Below, piece after piece: positions 54,915 through 64,000 of a DNA stretch of 64,000 bases. The first letter of the stretch is position 1. Every line of letters begins with the position of its first letter. Under the pieces are notes generated by a model. That model was given only the letters and a program-made list of their open reading frames with translations. It did not search any database and was not told where the DNA came from. A program made the position numbers and the translations under genes. This stretch comes from Stenotrophomonas maltophilia (GTDB lineage Bacteria > Pseudomonadota > Gammaproteobacteria > Xanthomonadales > Xanthomonadaceae), in the NCBI RefSeq assembly GCF_023518235.1, contig NZ_CP090423.1, positions 4,481,001 through 4,545,000 on the forward strand. The letters run 5' to 3'.

Positions 54915-56378
54915 ATGATGTCCGACAGCCACACCCCATCCAACGAGCGTGCAGCGTGGGATGCGCTGCTGGTGGACATCGTCGATTACGTGCGTGATGC
55001 CCGCATCGACTCGCCGCTGGCGTTCCAGACCGCACACCACTGCCTGCTCGACACGCTCGGGTGCGGGCTGGAGGCACTGTCCTTCCCGGCCTGCAGCAAG
55101 CTGCTCGGGCCGCTGGTCCCTGGCATCAGCGTGGTGAACGGCGCGCGGGTGCCGGGCACGCACTACGTGCTGGATCCGGTGCAGGCTGCCTTCAACCTGG
55201 GCGCGATGGTGCGCTGGCTGGATTTCAACGACACCTGGCTGGCCGCCGAGTGGGGCCATCCTTCCGATAATCTCGGCGGCATCCTGGCCGTCTGCGATTG
55301 GCTGGGGCGCAACGCGCAGGCGCTGCGCCGCCCGCCCCCGACCGTGCACGAGGTGCTGCTGGCGATGATCAAGGCTCACGAGATCCAGGGCGTGCTGGCG
55401 CTGCGCAATGCCTTCAACCGGGTCGGGCTGGACCATGTGCTGCTGGTCAAGGTGGCCACCACGGCGGTGGTGGCGCAGCTGCTCGGGCTGGATCGCGAAC
55501 GCATGCTCAATGCACTGTCGCTGGCCTGGGTCGATGGCCAGGCGTTGCGCACCTACCGGCACGCGCCCAACACCGGCTCGCGCAAGAGCTGGGCGGCGGG
55601 CGATGCGACCAGTCGGGGCGTGCGCCTGGCGCTGATGGCGGCCAGCGGCGAAATGGGCTACCCCAGCGTGTTGAGTGCGCCCACCTGGGGTTTTGAAGCC
55701 GTATCCATGCATGGTGAGCGTGTGACGTTGGGGCGTCCGCTGGGCAGCTACGTCATGGAGAACGTGCTGTTCAAGATCAGCTATCCGGCCGAATTCCATG
55801 GCCAGACCGCGGTGGAGGCGGCGATCACGCTGCACCAGCAGCTGCGCGCGATGGGGCGGCGGGTCGAGGACATCGCGCATATCACCATCCGCACCCAGGA
55901 AGCCTGCATCCGCATCATCGACAAGCAGGGGCCGCTGCATAACCCGGCCGACCGCGACCACTGCGTGCAGTACATGGTCGCCATCGCGTTGCTGCACGGG
56001 CGGCTGGTGGCCGAGGACTACGAGGATGACGTGGCCGCCGATCCACGCATCGACGCACTGCGCGCGAAGATGGCCTGCCACGAAGACCCGCAGCTCAGCG
56101 CCGACTACCTGGACCCGGACAAGCGCAGCATCGGCAACGGCCTGAGCGTGCGCTTCACCGATGGCACTGAACTGCCCGAGGTGCGGGTGGAGTATCCGCT
56201 CGGCCACGCCCGTCGCCGCGCCGAAGGCATTCCGCTGCTGATGGACAAGTTCCGCCGGCACCTGGCCCATCGCTTCCCGACCGTGCAGCAGCAGCGCATC
56301 CTGGCCGCATCGCTGGACCCGGTGGCGCTGGCGGCAATGCCGGTAACCGACTACGTGGACCTGTACCTGCCGGGGTAG
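54915..56378 (+). CDS. prpD: 2-methylcitrate dehydratase
   Basis: 487 residues from ATG 54915 (ATG 54918 equally possible), GAGGAG 5-10 nt upstream. MmgE/PrpD fold: [75 protein letters not shown] and [18 protein letters not shown]. In E. coli it dehydrates 2-methylcitrate to 2-methylaconitate. Having both AcnD-PrpF and PrpD means two routes for the same step. Confidence 0.95.
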   Translation: MMSDSHTPSNERAAWDALLVDIVDYVRDARIDSPLAFQTAHHCLLDTLGCGLEALSFPACSKLLGPLVPGISVVNGARVPGTHYVLDPVQAAFNLGAMVRWLDFNDTWLAAEWGHPSDNLGGILAVCDWLGRNAQALRRPPPTVHEVLLAMIKAHEIQGVLALRNAFNRVGLDHVLLVKVATTAVVAQLLGLDRERMLNALSLAWVDGQALRTYRHAPNTGSRKSWAAGDATSRGVRLALMAASGEMGYPSVLSAPTWGFEAVSMHGERVTLGRPLGSYVMENVLFKISYPAEFHGQTAVEAAITLHQQLRAMGRRVEDIAHITIRTQEACIRIIDKQGPLHNPADRDHCVQYMVAIALLHGRLVAEDYEDDVAADPRIDALRAKMACHEDPQLSADYLDPDKRSIGNGLSVRFTDGTELPEVRVEYPLGHARRRAEGIPLLMDKFRRHLAHRFPTVQQQRILAASLDPVALAAMPVTDYVDLYLPG

Positions 56379-56388
56379 GGCGCGCCTG

Positions 56389-56443
56389 GGTGGGTGCCAA
56401 CCTTGGTTGGCACGGCCGACGCCAACCAAGGTTGGCCACTACC
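56389..56443. repeat. SMAG pair (GCCAACC/GGTTGGC class) after prpD
   Basis: GGTGGGTGCCAACC-TT-GGTTGGCAC (56389-56413) and inverted GACGCCAACC-AA-GGTTGGCCACTACC (56418-56443), only 4 bp apart, giving one long foldback after the prp operon. Confidence 0.85.
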
Positions 56444-56536
56444 GGGTCCCGGGCGGAACCGGGTTTCCGACCGCCGGGGCGTCAACACCTTGACGCGGCG
56501 CGCCTATAATGGCCGCCTCGATCAAGGAGTGACGAC

Positions 56537-59500
56537 ATGAGCGGTCCGGCACGGCGGAAGCGGTGGGGATGGGCGGCGGCTGTACTGGCAGGAGGCCTGT
56601 TGCTGGGCCTGGCCGGCTGCCGCAATGACAGCGGGCAGCTGCCCAAGGCCAGCGGTGAAGCCATCACCACCCAGGCCGAGCAGGTGAAGGAGTTCACCCT
56701 GCTGCGCGCCTACCCGGACCAGAAGAATGACGGCCTGTCGCTGGCGCTGGAGTTCTCGCGCCCGCTGGTCGGCACCCAGGACTTCGACAAACTGGTGCGC
56801 TTCGAAGAGAAGGTCGGTACCGACGACAGCAGCTGGACCCTGTCCGATGACGGCCTGACCCTGCGCTACCCGTTCGTCGAGGCCGGCAAGGAGTTCAGCC
56901 TGGTGGTCTCGGCCGACCTGCTGGCCGCCGATGGCAGCCGCCTGGGCAAGGAGCTGAAGCAGAAGGTGTTCAGCGGCGAGCTGAAGCCGGTGGTCGGTTT
57001 CGCCTCGCAGGGCAGTGTGCTGCCGGCCAAGGACAGCCGCGGCCTGCCGGTGGTCTCGGTGAACGTGCCGGAGGTCGACGTCGAGTTCCTGCGCGTGCGC
57101 GAGAAGGACCTGCCGACCTTCTTCAGCCAGTACCAGCGCGGCGGCCGCCGCGGCAGCTGGGAACTGAGCAGCGATTACGAGCGCAGCCCGATCAACAAGC
57201 TGGCCGAGCCGGTCTACGTCAACCGCTTCATCCTCGGCGGCAAGCAGAACGAGCGGGTGCTGACCTACCTGCCGACCCAGGACATCAAGGAACTGCAGGA
57301 GCCGGGCCTGTACTTCGCCCTGCTCAAGCGCACCGGCGACTACGAGGGCGAGTTCGATACCGCGTTCTTCTCGGTCAGCGACATCGGCCTGCACACCCGG
57401 GCGTACAAGGACAAGCTGTTCGTGCACACCGCCGGCCTGAAGGACGGTGCGCCGCTGAAGGGTATCGACCTGCGCGTGCTCGATGCCAAGGGCGAGGTGG
57501 TACTGAAGGGCAGCACCGACGGCAACGGCAATGCGCTGCTGAACTACACCCTGGATGCCACCCACGTGCTGGTCGCCAGCAGTGGCAAGGACACCAGCTT
57601 CCTGCCGTTCAACCAGCCGGCGCTGGACCTGAGCGAATTCGCCGTTGCCGGCCGTGACAACGCCTGGTTCGATGTCTATGCCTGGTCCGGCCGCGACCTG
57701 TACCGCCCCGGCGAGACCGTGCGCCTGTCCGCGCTGCTGCGCGACAACGATGGCAAGCCGGTCAAGGCGCAGCCGGTGTTCCTGCGCCTGAAGCAGCCCG
57801 ACGGCAAGACCTTCCGCGAGACTCGCCTGCAACCGGGCGAGCAGGGCTACATCAACTTCGAGCAGGTCATCCCCGCCGAGGCGCCGACCGGGCGCTGGCA
57901 GGTGGAATTCCGTACCGACCCGGCCAGCAAGGAAGCGATCCAGGGCATGACCCTGCGTATCGAAGAGTTCCTGCCCGAGCGCATGAAGCTGGACCTGGAC
58001 AGTGCGCAGAAGACGCTGAAGCCGGGCGAGGAACTGCGCCTGCAGGCCAATGGCGCCTATCTGTATGGTGCGCCGGCCGATGGCAACCGCTTTACCGCGC
58101 GCATGGCAGTGGCGGCCGAGCAGCAGCCGGTGGAAGGCCTGCCGGGCTACTTCTTCGGTGACCCGACCCTGCAGCTGCCGCGCGAAGCCAAGGACGTGAT
58201 CGATACCACGCTGCCGGCCAACGGCCAGCTGCGCGAGGACGTGGCATTGCCGGAAGAGGCGGCCAAGGCCAAGGCACCGATTGCCGTGGTGCTGTCCGGC
58301 AGCCTGTACGAAACCGGTGGCCGCACCGTCACCCGCACCCTGAAGCGGGTGATGTGGCCGGCCAATGCATTGGTGGGCGTGCGTCCGCTGTTCAACCCTG
58401 AAGACGGTGCCGATGCCAACGGCAATGCGCGCTTCGAGCTGATGCGCGTGGATGCGGCGGGCAAGCCGCAGCCGGCCAAGGGCCTGAAGATCACCCTGGT
58501 GCGCGAACTGCGCGATTACCACTGGACCTTCAACGACAACCGTTGGGACTACGATTTCACCCGCCGCTTCGAGAACAAGGAAACCCGCACGGTCGATGCT
58601 GGCAGCAGTGCGGTGGCCTTCGATGTGCCGGTGGAGTGGGGCGAGTACCGGGTGGACGTGTTCGATCCGTCCACCGGCCTGACCAGCCGCTATCCGTTCC
58701 GCGCCGGCTGGAGCTGGGGCGATGACAACCGCGGCCTGGACGCACGCCCGGACAAGGTCAAGCTGGGCCTGGACAAGACCGGCTACAGGGCCGGTGACAC
58801 GCTTGAGGTGACGGTGACCCCGCCGCACGCCGGCAAGGGCATCCTGATGGTCGAGACCGACCGCATGCTGTACGTGCAGGACATCGACGCCAAGCCGGGT
58901 TCGACCTTCAAGATCCCGGTCACCGCCGACTGGGAACGCCACGACGTCTACATCACCGCGCTGGTGTTCCGTGGCGGCAGTGCGCCGAGCAAGATCACCC
59001 CGGCCCGTGCCGTGGGTGTGGTGCATGTGCCGATGGACCGCAAGGGCCGCACCGTGGCGGTCGGCCTGGCGGCGCCCAAGCAGATGCGCCCCGAGCAGGA
59101 CCTGCCGGTGACGGTCAGCGCGCCGCAGCTGGCCGGCAAGATGGCACACGTCACCGTCTCGGCGGTGGACGTGGGCATCCTCAACATCACCCGCTTCCCG
59201 GTGCCCGATGCCGGCGCGCACTTCTTCGCCCAGCGTCGTCTCGGCATCGATGCCTACGACATCTACAGCCGGGTGATCGAGAGCTTCGACGGCGGCGCCG
59301 GCAAGCTCAAGTTCGGTGGCGACATGGCCCTGCAGGCGCTGCCGCAGGCCAAGCGCCCGACCGCGCGCGTGCAGACCGTGGACCTGTTCTCCGGCCCGGT
59401 GCAGCTCGATGCCAAGGGCATCGCCCGGATCCGCCTGAAGGTGCCGGACTTCAACGGCACCCTGCGCGTGTCGGCGCTGGTCTACAGCGATGACCAGTAC

Positions 59501-61444
59501 GGCAAGCGCGATGTGGAAACCGTGGTGCGCGCCCCGATCCTGGCCGAAGCCAGCATGCCGCGCGTGCTCGCCCCTGGCGACCGCAGCACCGTCACCCTGG
59601 ACGTGCAGAACTTCACCGGCAAGCCGGGTGCGTTCAACGTGCGGGTGGAAACCGAGGGCCCGCTGGCACTGGCCGAAGGCACGCGCAGCGTGCAGTTGAA
59701 TGCCGATGCCAAGAGCACGCTCAGCTTCCCGCTGTCGGCGCGCGAGGGCCACAGCGTGGCCAAGGTACGGGTGCGGGTGGACGGCAACGGCTTCAAGGCC
59801 GACCGTCGCTATGATCTGCCGGTGCGCGCGGCGTGGCCGCAGGTGCTGCGTTCGCAGGTGCGCACGCTTGACCCGCTGGCTGCGGTCAGCCTCGACAACA
59901 GCCTCACCGAGGGCCTGATGGCCGAGTCGGTGAATGCCCGGCTGCTGGTCAGCCCGCTGCCGCCGATCCCGTTCGCCAGTGCACTGCAGGGCGCGTTGAA
60001 CTATCCGTATGGCTGTGCCGAGCAGACCACCAGCAAGGGCTACGCCGCGCTGATCCTGGACCAGGCGACGTCGTCGATGCTCGGCGCCGACGGCCTGGAT
60101 GCCAAGACCCGCCGTGAACGCATGGAAGGCGCGTTCGGCCGCCTGGCGTCGATGCAGGTGGCCAACGGCAACTTCTCGATGTGGGGTGACGACGGCTACG
60201 TGAACCCGTGGCTGACCCCGTACATCACCGAGTTCCTGCTTGATGCCAAGGACGCTGGTTTTGCAGTGCCCGACAATGTGCTGCAGAAGGCGCTCAACCG
60301 CCTCAGCGAGGACTTGCTGTCCGGTGGCAATCAGTTCTACGGCCAGGATGACCGCGAGAAGCTGAAGTTCGCCAACCAGGCCTACTCCGGCTACGTGCTG
60401 GCGCGGGTCAACCGAGCACCGCTGGGCACCCTGCGCACGCTGTACGACAACGAGCGCAGCAAGGCGGTCGGTGGCCTGTCGCTGGTCCACCTGGGTGTGG
60501 CGTTGTCGCTGCAGGGCGATGCCAAGCGTGGCCAGGCGGCGCTGGCAGCGGCCTTCGCCAAGTCCAGCAGTGAACGCCCGTCGTACTTTGGCGATTACGG
60601 CAGCGCGATCCGCGATGACGCGCTGATGATCGCGCTGACCCATGAGAACAAGCTGGCCAAGCCGGCCTGGGACGCGCGCGCGGTCGATCTCGGCCGTGGC
60701 CTGGATGCGCGCCGCAATGCCGGCTGGATGTGGCTGAGCACGCAGGAGCAGGTGGCCATCGCCCGCCTTGGCAAGGCACTGGCCGCCAACCAGAAGGCGC
60801 TGGTGTCCGGTGAACTGGTGATCGGTGGCAGCACTGAAGCGATCGGCGAGCGCAAGCTGTTCGGCCGCAACTTCAGCGCCAGCGAACTGGCCAGCGGCGT
60901 GCGCTTCACCCCGCAGGGCCAGCCGCCGATGTTCGCCAGCATCGATGTGGCCGGCATCCCGCGCAGCGCACCGGCACCGGACAACAGCGTGCTCGGGGTC
61001 GAACGCAGCTACTACGGCACCGACGGCAAGCCGTGGACGCCGCGTCCGCTGAAGGAAGGCGAGGCGCTGATCGTGCGCGTCACCGTCACCGCCGACACCC
61101 CGATGCCCGATGCACTGCTGACCGACCTGCTGCCGGCCGGCCTGGAGATTGAGAACTTCAACCTGGGCGATGCCAAGCAGTGGGCCGACGTGGTGGTCGA
61201 TGGCATCACCATCAGCGACCGGGGTGAAGCGGCCGACACCAAGCACGAGGAGTTCCGCGACGACCGCTATGTGGCCGCGCTCAAACTCTCGCGCGGCAGC
61301 AAAGCCAACGTGTTCTACCTGGTGCGTGCGGTGACCCCGGGCACCTACTCGGTACCGCCGCCGCTGGTGGAGGACATGTACCGCCCGCAGCTGCGGGGCG
61401 TCGGCCGCAGCAACCCGACCACGATCACGGTGGTGCAGCCGTGA
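56537..61444 (+). CDS. Bacterial alpha-2-macroglobulin lipoprotein (YfhM type)
   Basis: 1635 residues, same size class as E. coli YfhM. Lipoprotein signal with lipobox LAGC at residues 26-29 (cleavage before Cys29), no Asp at +2, so outer-membrane sorting is expected. MG and CUB-like domains follow; the thioester is intact (GC1160AEQ, Cys1160-Gln1163). A protease that cuts the bait region would be trapped covalently, protecting the periplasm when the wall is breached. It is followed after 49 bp by pbpC, the standard pairing in which PBP1C is thought to help repair. Confidence 0.94.
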   Translation: MSGPARRKRWGWAAAVLAGGLLLGLAGCRNDSGQLPKASGEAITTQAEQVKEFTLLRAYPDQKNDGLSLALEFSRPLVGTQDFDKLVRFEEKVGTDDSSWTLSDDGLTLRYPFVEAGKEFSLVVSADLLAADGSRLGKELKQKVFSGELKPVVGFASQGSVLPAKDSRGLPVVSVNVPEVDVEFLRVREKDLPTFFSQYQRGGRRGSWELSSDYERSPINKLAEPVYVNRFILGGKQNERVLTYLPTQDIKELQEPGLYFALLKRTGDYEGEFDTAFFSVSDIGLHTRAYKDKLFVHTAGLKDGAPLKGIDLRVLDAKGEVVLKGSTDGNGNALLNYTLDATHVLVASSGKDTSFLPFNQPALDLSEFAVAGRDNAWFDVYAWSGRDLYRPGETVRLSALLRDNDGKPVKAQPVFLRLKQPDGKTFRETRLQPGEQGYINFEQVIPAEAPTGRWQVEFRTDPASKEAIQGMTLRIEEFLPERMKLDLDSAQKTLKPGEELRLQANGAYLYGAPADGNRFTARMAVAAEQQPVEGLPGYFFGDPTLQLPREAKDVIDTTLPANGQLREDVALPEEAAKAKAPIAVVLSGSLYETGGRTVTRTLKRVMWPANALVGVRPLFNPEDGADANGNARFELMRVDAAGKPQPAKGLKITLVRELRDYHWTFNDNRWDYDFTRRFENKETRTVDAGSSAVAFDVPVEWGEYRVDVFDPSTGLTSRYPFRAGWSWGDDNRGLDARPDKVKLGLDKTGYRAGDTLEVTVTPPHAGKGILMVETDRMLYVQDIDAKPGSTFKIPVTADWERHDVYITALVFRGGSAPSKITPARAVGVVHVPMDRKGRTVAVGLAAPKQMRPEQDLPVTVSAPQLAGKMAHVTVSAVDVGILNITRFPVPDAGAHFFAQRRLGIDAYDIYSRVIESFDGGAGKLKFGGDMALQALPQAKRPTARVQTVDLFSGPVQLDAKGIARIRLKVPDFNGTLRVSALVYSDDQYGKRDVETVVRAPILAEASMPRVLAPGDRSTVTLDVQNFTGKPGAFNVRVETEGPLALAEGTRSVQLNADAKSTLSFPLSAREGHSVAKVRVRVDGNGFKADRRYDLPVRAAWPQVLRSQVRTLDPLAAVSLDNSLTEGLMAESVNARLLVSPLPPIPFASALQGALNYPYGCAEQTTSKGYAALILDQATSSMLGADGLDAKTRRERMEGAFGRLASMQVANGNFSMWGDDGYVNPWLTPYITEFLLDAKDAGFAVPDNVLQKALNRLSEDLLSGGNQFYGQDDREKLKFANQAYSGYVLARVNRAPLGTLRTLYDNERSKAVGGLSLVHLGVALSLQGDAKRGQAALAAAFAKSSSERPSYFGDYGSAIRDDALMIALTHENKLAKPAWDARAVDLGRGLDARRNAGWMWLSTQEQVAIARLGKALAANQKALVSGELVIGGSTEAIGERKLFGRNFSASELASGVRFTPQGQPPMFASIDVAGIPRSAPAPDNSVLGVERSYYGTDGKPWTPRPLKEGEALIVRVTVTADTPMPDALLTDLLPAGLEIENFNLGDAKQWADVVVDGITISDRGEAADTKHEEFRDDRYVAALKLSRGSKANVFYLVRAVTPGTYSVPPPLVEDMYRPQLRGVGRSNPTTITVVQP

Positions 61445-61493
61445 TAGCACGGATGGGCCGCGACGGCGCGGCCCGTCCTGCGGGCAATGTGCA

Positions 61494-63875
61494 ATGAATG
61501 ACGTAATGAAAAACCGGCTGGCGGCCCTGCGCCGCCGGCTGCGGCCGCTGTGGCCGTGGCTGCGCTGGGGCACCGCAGCGCTGCTGGCGCTGCTGCTGGT
61601 GCTGGATTTCGCCTTCCCGCCACCGCTGCCGAAGCAGCGTGACACCAGCACCTTGGTCGTGGCTGCAGACGGCACGCCGCTGCGCGCGTTTGCCGATGCC
61701 GAGGGCGTGTGGCGCTATCCGGCCTCGATCGACAGCGTCTCGCCGCTGTACCTGCAGGCGCTTCTGACCTACGAAGACCGCTGGTTCTGGAACCACCCAG
61801 GCATCAATCCGCTGGCGATCCTGCGGGCCAGCGGCCAGCTGCTGCGCGGCGGCCGTATCGTGTCCGGTGGCTCGACCCTGACCATGCAGGTCGCGCGCAT
61901 CCTCGATCCGCACTCGCGCACACCGTGGGGCAAGCTCAAACAGATGCTGCGCGCGGTGCAGCTGGAAGTACACCTGAGCAAGCCGCAGATCCTGGCCCTG
62001 TATCTGGAGCGCGCGCCCTACGGTGGCACCATCGAAGGCGTGGAAGCGGCCAGCTGGGCCTATCTGGGCAAGCCGGCGGCGCAGCTGTCGCATGCCGAGG
62101 CCGCGTTGCTGGCGGTGCTGCCGCAGGCACCGAGCCGGCTGCGCCCGGATCGTCATCCGGAAGCGGCGCAGAAGGCGCGCGACAAGGTGCTGACCCGCAT
62201 GGCCGAACTGGGTGCGTGGACGCCAGAAGAAGTGGAAGACGCGCGCATCGAGAACGTAGTGGCGCGCTCGCTGCGGCCGCCGCTGCATGCCGCGCTGCTG
62301 GCGCAGCGCCTGCATTCGGCGCATCCGGGCCAGGTGCGCATCCAGAGCAGCATCGACATCGGCCTGCAGCGTACGCTGGAAGAGCGCGTGGCCAGTTACT
62401 TCTCCACACTGCCCGAGCGTACCTCGGCAGCGCTGCTGGTGGTCGACAACCAGACCCTGCAGGCACGTGCCTACGTCGGCACGCTGGCGTTCGGCGACCG
62501 CCAGCGGCTGGGTCATGTCGACATGGTGCAGGCCTGGCGTTCACCCGGCTCCACGCTCAAGCCGTTCCTGTATGCCATGGCCCTCGATGATGGGCTGATC
62601 CATTCCGAAAGCCTGCTGGTGGATGCGCCGCAGAGTTTCGGCAGCTACCGGCCCGGCAATTTCGACATGGCGTTCAACGGACCGGTGGGCGCCTCCAGTG
62701 CGCTGCGGCTGTCACTCAACGTGCCGTCGGTGGACCTGTTGCAGCGGGTCGGTGCGGCGCGCTTTGCCGCGCGCCTGTCGCATGCCGGCATCCAGCTGCG
62801 CTTTCCGCCGGGCAGCACGCCCAACCTGTCGTTGATACTGGGCGGTACCGGCGCGCGGCTGGAAGATCTGGTCGGCGCGTTCGCCGCGCTCAACCGCAAC
62901 GGCATCGCCGGCCGCGTGCGTTACACCGGCGACGAACCGATGATCGAACGGCGATTGGCCTCGCCCGGTGCCAGCTGGATCGTGCGCGAGATGCTGGAGT
63001 CGAATCCGCGGCCGGGCTACGGCATCGGCACCTTCGACGTCGGCGGGCGACCGCGCGTGGCCTGGAAGACCGGCACCAGCTATGGCTACCGCGACGCCTG
63101 GGCGATCGGCAGCACCCGCCACTACACGGTGGGGGTGTGGGTGGGGCGCCCGGATGGCACGCCGTTACCGGGGCAGTACGGCGCGGTCACCGCGCTGCCG
63201 CTGATGTTCGAGGTGGTGGACAGCCTGCCGCGCCAGCGTGGTGACTCGGCGGCTGCGCCGATGCCGGCCAGCGTCAGCCAGGAAGACATCTGCTGGCCAA
63301 CCGGCGAGCGTGCCGAGGGCCTGCCGGCTGCGCTCTGCCAGCGCAGGATGCCGGCCTACCTGCTTGATGGCGCGGCACCGCCGACCTTCCCCGAGCGCGA
63401 AGCGCGGCGCTGGCAGCCGGGCCGGCAACGCTATCTGGCCGATGCCAGCAGCGGATTGCGGGTGTCTGCCGATTGCCGCTCGCCGCATGAGGAAGTGGCG
63501 CGCGAGATCGCGCGCTGGCCGGCGTTGCTGTCGCCGTGGCTGCCCAAGGCCACGCGCGAGGCCTCGCAGCTGCCGCCACTGTCGCCGGACTGCCGTGACG
63601 ATGGCCGCGAGGCCAGCGTCGCACTGCACATCGATGGGCTCAACGATGGCGCCGCACTGGCGCGTGCACCCAACGCCGAACATGGCGTACGCCTGCAGTT
63701 GCGCGCGCTGGGCAGTGAGCAACGCGTGGACTGGTTGCTGGATGGTCGCTGGATCGCGCAGACCCATGGCGCGCAGCTGATGCAGCGCGAGTTTGCCGAT
63801 CCCGGCACGCACACCCTGACCGCGCTGGCCGCTGATGGCGCGTGGACGCAGGTGCGCTTCACCGTCCTCCGGTAG
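61494..63875 (+). CDS. pbpC: Penicillin-binding protein 1C
   Basis: 793 residues. One N-terminal helix (about 24-40), GT51 domain with E94 in LTYEDRWFWNHPGINPLA and GGSTLTMQVARIL, transpeptidase domain with S353-T-L-K in RSPGSTLKPF and the KTGTSYGYRDAWA box, then the C-terminal BiPBP_C domain (ASVALHIDGLNDGAALARAP to the end). It polymerises and crosslinks peptidoglycan in the periplasm. Partner of the upstream macroglobulin. The stop TAG (63873-63875) belongs to the head of a SMAG palindrome. Confidence 0.96.
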   Translation: MNDVMKNRLAALRRRLRPLWPWLRWGTAALLALLLVLDFAFPPPLPKQRDTSTLVVAADGTPLRAFADAEGVWRYPASIDSVSPLYLQALLTYEDRWFWNHPGINPLAILRASGQLLRGGRIVSGGSTLTMQVARILDPHSRTPWGKLKQMLRAVQLEVHLSKPQILALYLERAPYGGTIEGVEAASWAYLGKPAAQLSHAEAALLAVLPQAPSRLRPDRHPEAAQKARDKVLTRMAELGAWTPEEVEDARIENVVARSLRPPLHAALLAQRLHSAHPGQVRIQSSIDIGLQRTLEERVASYFSTLPERTSAALLVVDNQTLQARAYVGTLAFGDRQRLGHVDMVQAWRSPGSTLKPFLYAMALDDGLIHSESLLVDAPQSFGSYRPGNFDMAFNGPVGASSALRLSLNVPSVDLLQRVGAARFAARLSHAGIQLRFPPGSTPNLSLILGGTGARLEDLVGAFAALNRNGIAGRVRYTGDEPMIERRLASPGASWIVREMLESNPRPGYGIGTFDVGGRPRVAWKTGTSYGYRDAWAIGSTRHYTVGVWVGRPDGTPLPGQYGAVTALPLMFEVVDSLPRQRGDSAAAPMPASVSQEDICWPTGERAEGLPAALCQRRMPAYLLDGAAPPTFPEREARRWQPGRQRYLADASSGLRVSADCRSPHEEVAREIARWPALLSPWLPKATREASQLPPLSPDCRDDGREASVALHIDGLNDGAALARAPNAEHGVRLQLRALGSEQRVDWLLDGRWIAQTHGAQLMQREFADPGTHTLTALAADGAWTQVRFTVLR

Positions 63876-63895
63876 GTGCCAACCTTGGTTGGCAC
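63871..63895 (+). repeat. SMAG unit supplying the pbpC stop codon
   Basis: GGTAGGTGCCAACC-TT-GGTTGGCAC; the TAG is the pbpC terminator codon. Confidence 0.85.
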
Positions 63896-63919
63896 GTCCC
63901 GTATGTTTGCCACGCTGTT

Positions 63920-63993
63920 GTAGAGCCGAGCCCATGCTCGGCTGCTCTTGCGACGCGTGTGCAGCGCTCAGCCGAGCATGGGCTCGGCTCTAC
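63920..63993. repeat. SMAG pair (GCCGAGC/GCTCGGC class)
   Basis: GTAGAGCCGAGC...GCTCGGCTG (63920-63944) and inverted AGCCGAGC...GCTCGGCTCTAC (63970-63993) at the window end. The first 31 bases match the start of the 45108 copy. Confidence 0.85.
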
Positions 63994-64000
63994 AGGGAGC

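Noticed and set aside
56522..61675. 1717-codon open frame antisense to the macroglobulin gene
   Set aside because: Same GC-driven artefact; the plus-strand protein has a lipobox and thioester motif, the antisense product has no recognisable domain.

Overview
The window looks like a chromosomal segment of a Stenotrophomonas species (S. maltophilia complex, Xanthomonadaceae). The DNA is very GC-rich. Intergenic spaces carry many short GTAG-headed palindromes of the SMAG type known from S. maltophilia, and the gene content fits the family: riboswitch-led metX-metB-hom, TonB-dependent receptors, paired periplasmic-propeller hybrid kinases and an acnD/prpF propionate pathway. I saw no rRNA, tRNA, insertion sequence, prophage or CRISPR array. 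The assignment to genus is an inference from these features.

Layout. 1-4.7 kb: a serine hydrolase cut by the window edge, a permease, a deaminase-like orphan, DUF1304, a locus of two large hairpin elements, and a DUF4442 thioesterase. 4.8-8.9 kb: fadE and an alpha/beta hydrolase form an operon, divergent from a TetR regulator; two matching palindromes lie between them. 9.1-13.2 kb: a TonB-dependent receptor and an exported protein of unknown function. 13.3-22.4 kb: hslO, mtgA, a GtrB-like glycosyltransferase overlapping a CBS protein, a second hairpin locus, an AsmA protein, trhA, prfC and an M23 peptidase. 22.5-26.0 kb: a SAM riboswitch leading metX-metB-hom (methionine). 26.1-30.9 kb: a hydrolase, sdaA, a glutaredoxin-like protein, and a YceI / cytochrome b561 / YceI operon. 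31.1-38.2 kb: two tandem paralogous hybrid kinases, then a third hairpin locus. 38.7-45.7 kb: MFS pump, hemE, WGR protein, aroB-aroK, dodecin, a P-loop kinase, pdxH, DoxX. 45.8-56.4 kb: the 2-methylcitrate cluster, with prpR divergent from prpB-prpC-acnD, then a PQ-loop-like membrane gene and a lone ParD, then prpF and prpD. 56.5-63.9 kb: an alpha-2-macroglobulin lipoprotein gene followed by pbpC.

The most unusual structure is a family of about 115-bp elements present in six copies, as three divergent pairs (3.8/4.1, 16.6/16.8 and 38.35/38.5 kb). All copies share a conserved core of two small hairpins, but each has its own 25-28-bp outer stem. Within a copy the two arms are complementary; between copies they are unrelated. 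Almost all arm mismatches are G opposite T in one orientation, as expected if a folded RNA is under selection. Two of the three loci are also bounded by exact inverted repeats of 19 and 27 bp.

Regulation visible in the sequence includes the SAM riboswitch, a sigma-54 promoter plus TGTTTCA repeats between prpR and prpB, twin ATACT-N4-AGTAT operators with a probably leaderless start for the fadE operon, a palindrome before parD, and SMAG elements whose GTAG supplies the stop codon of four genes.
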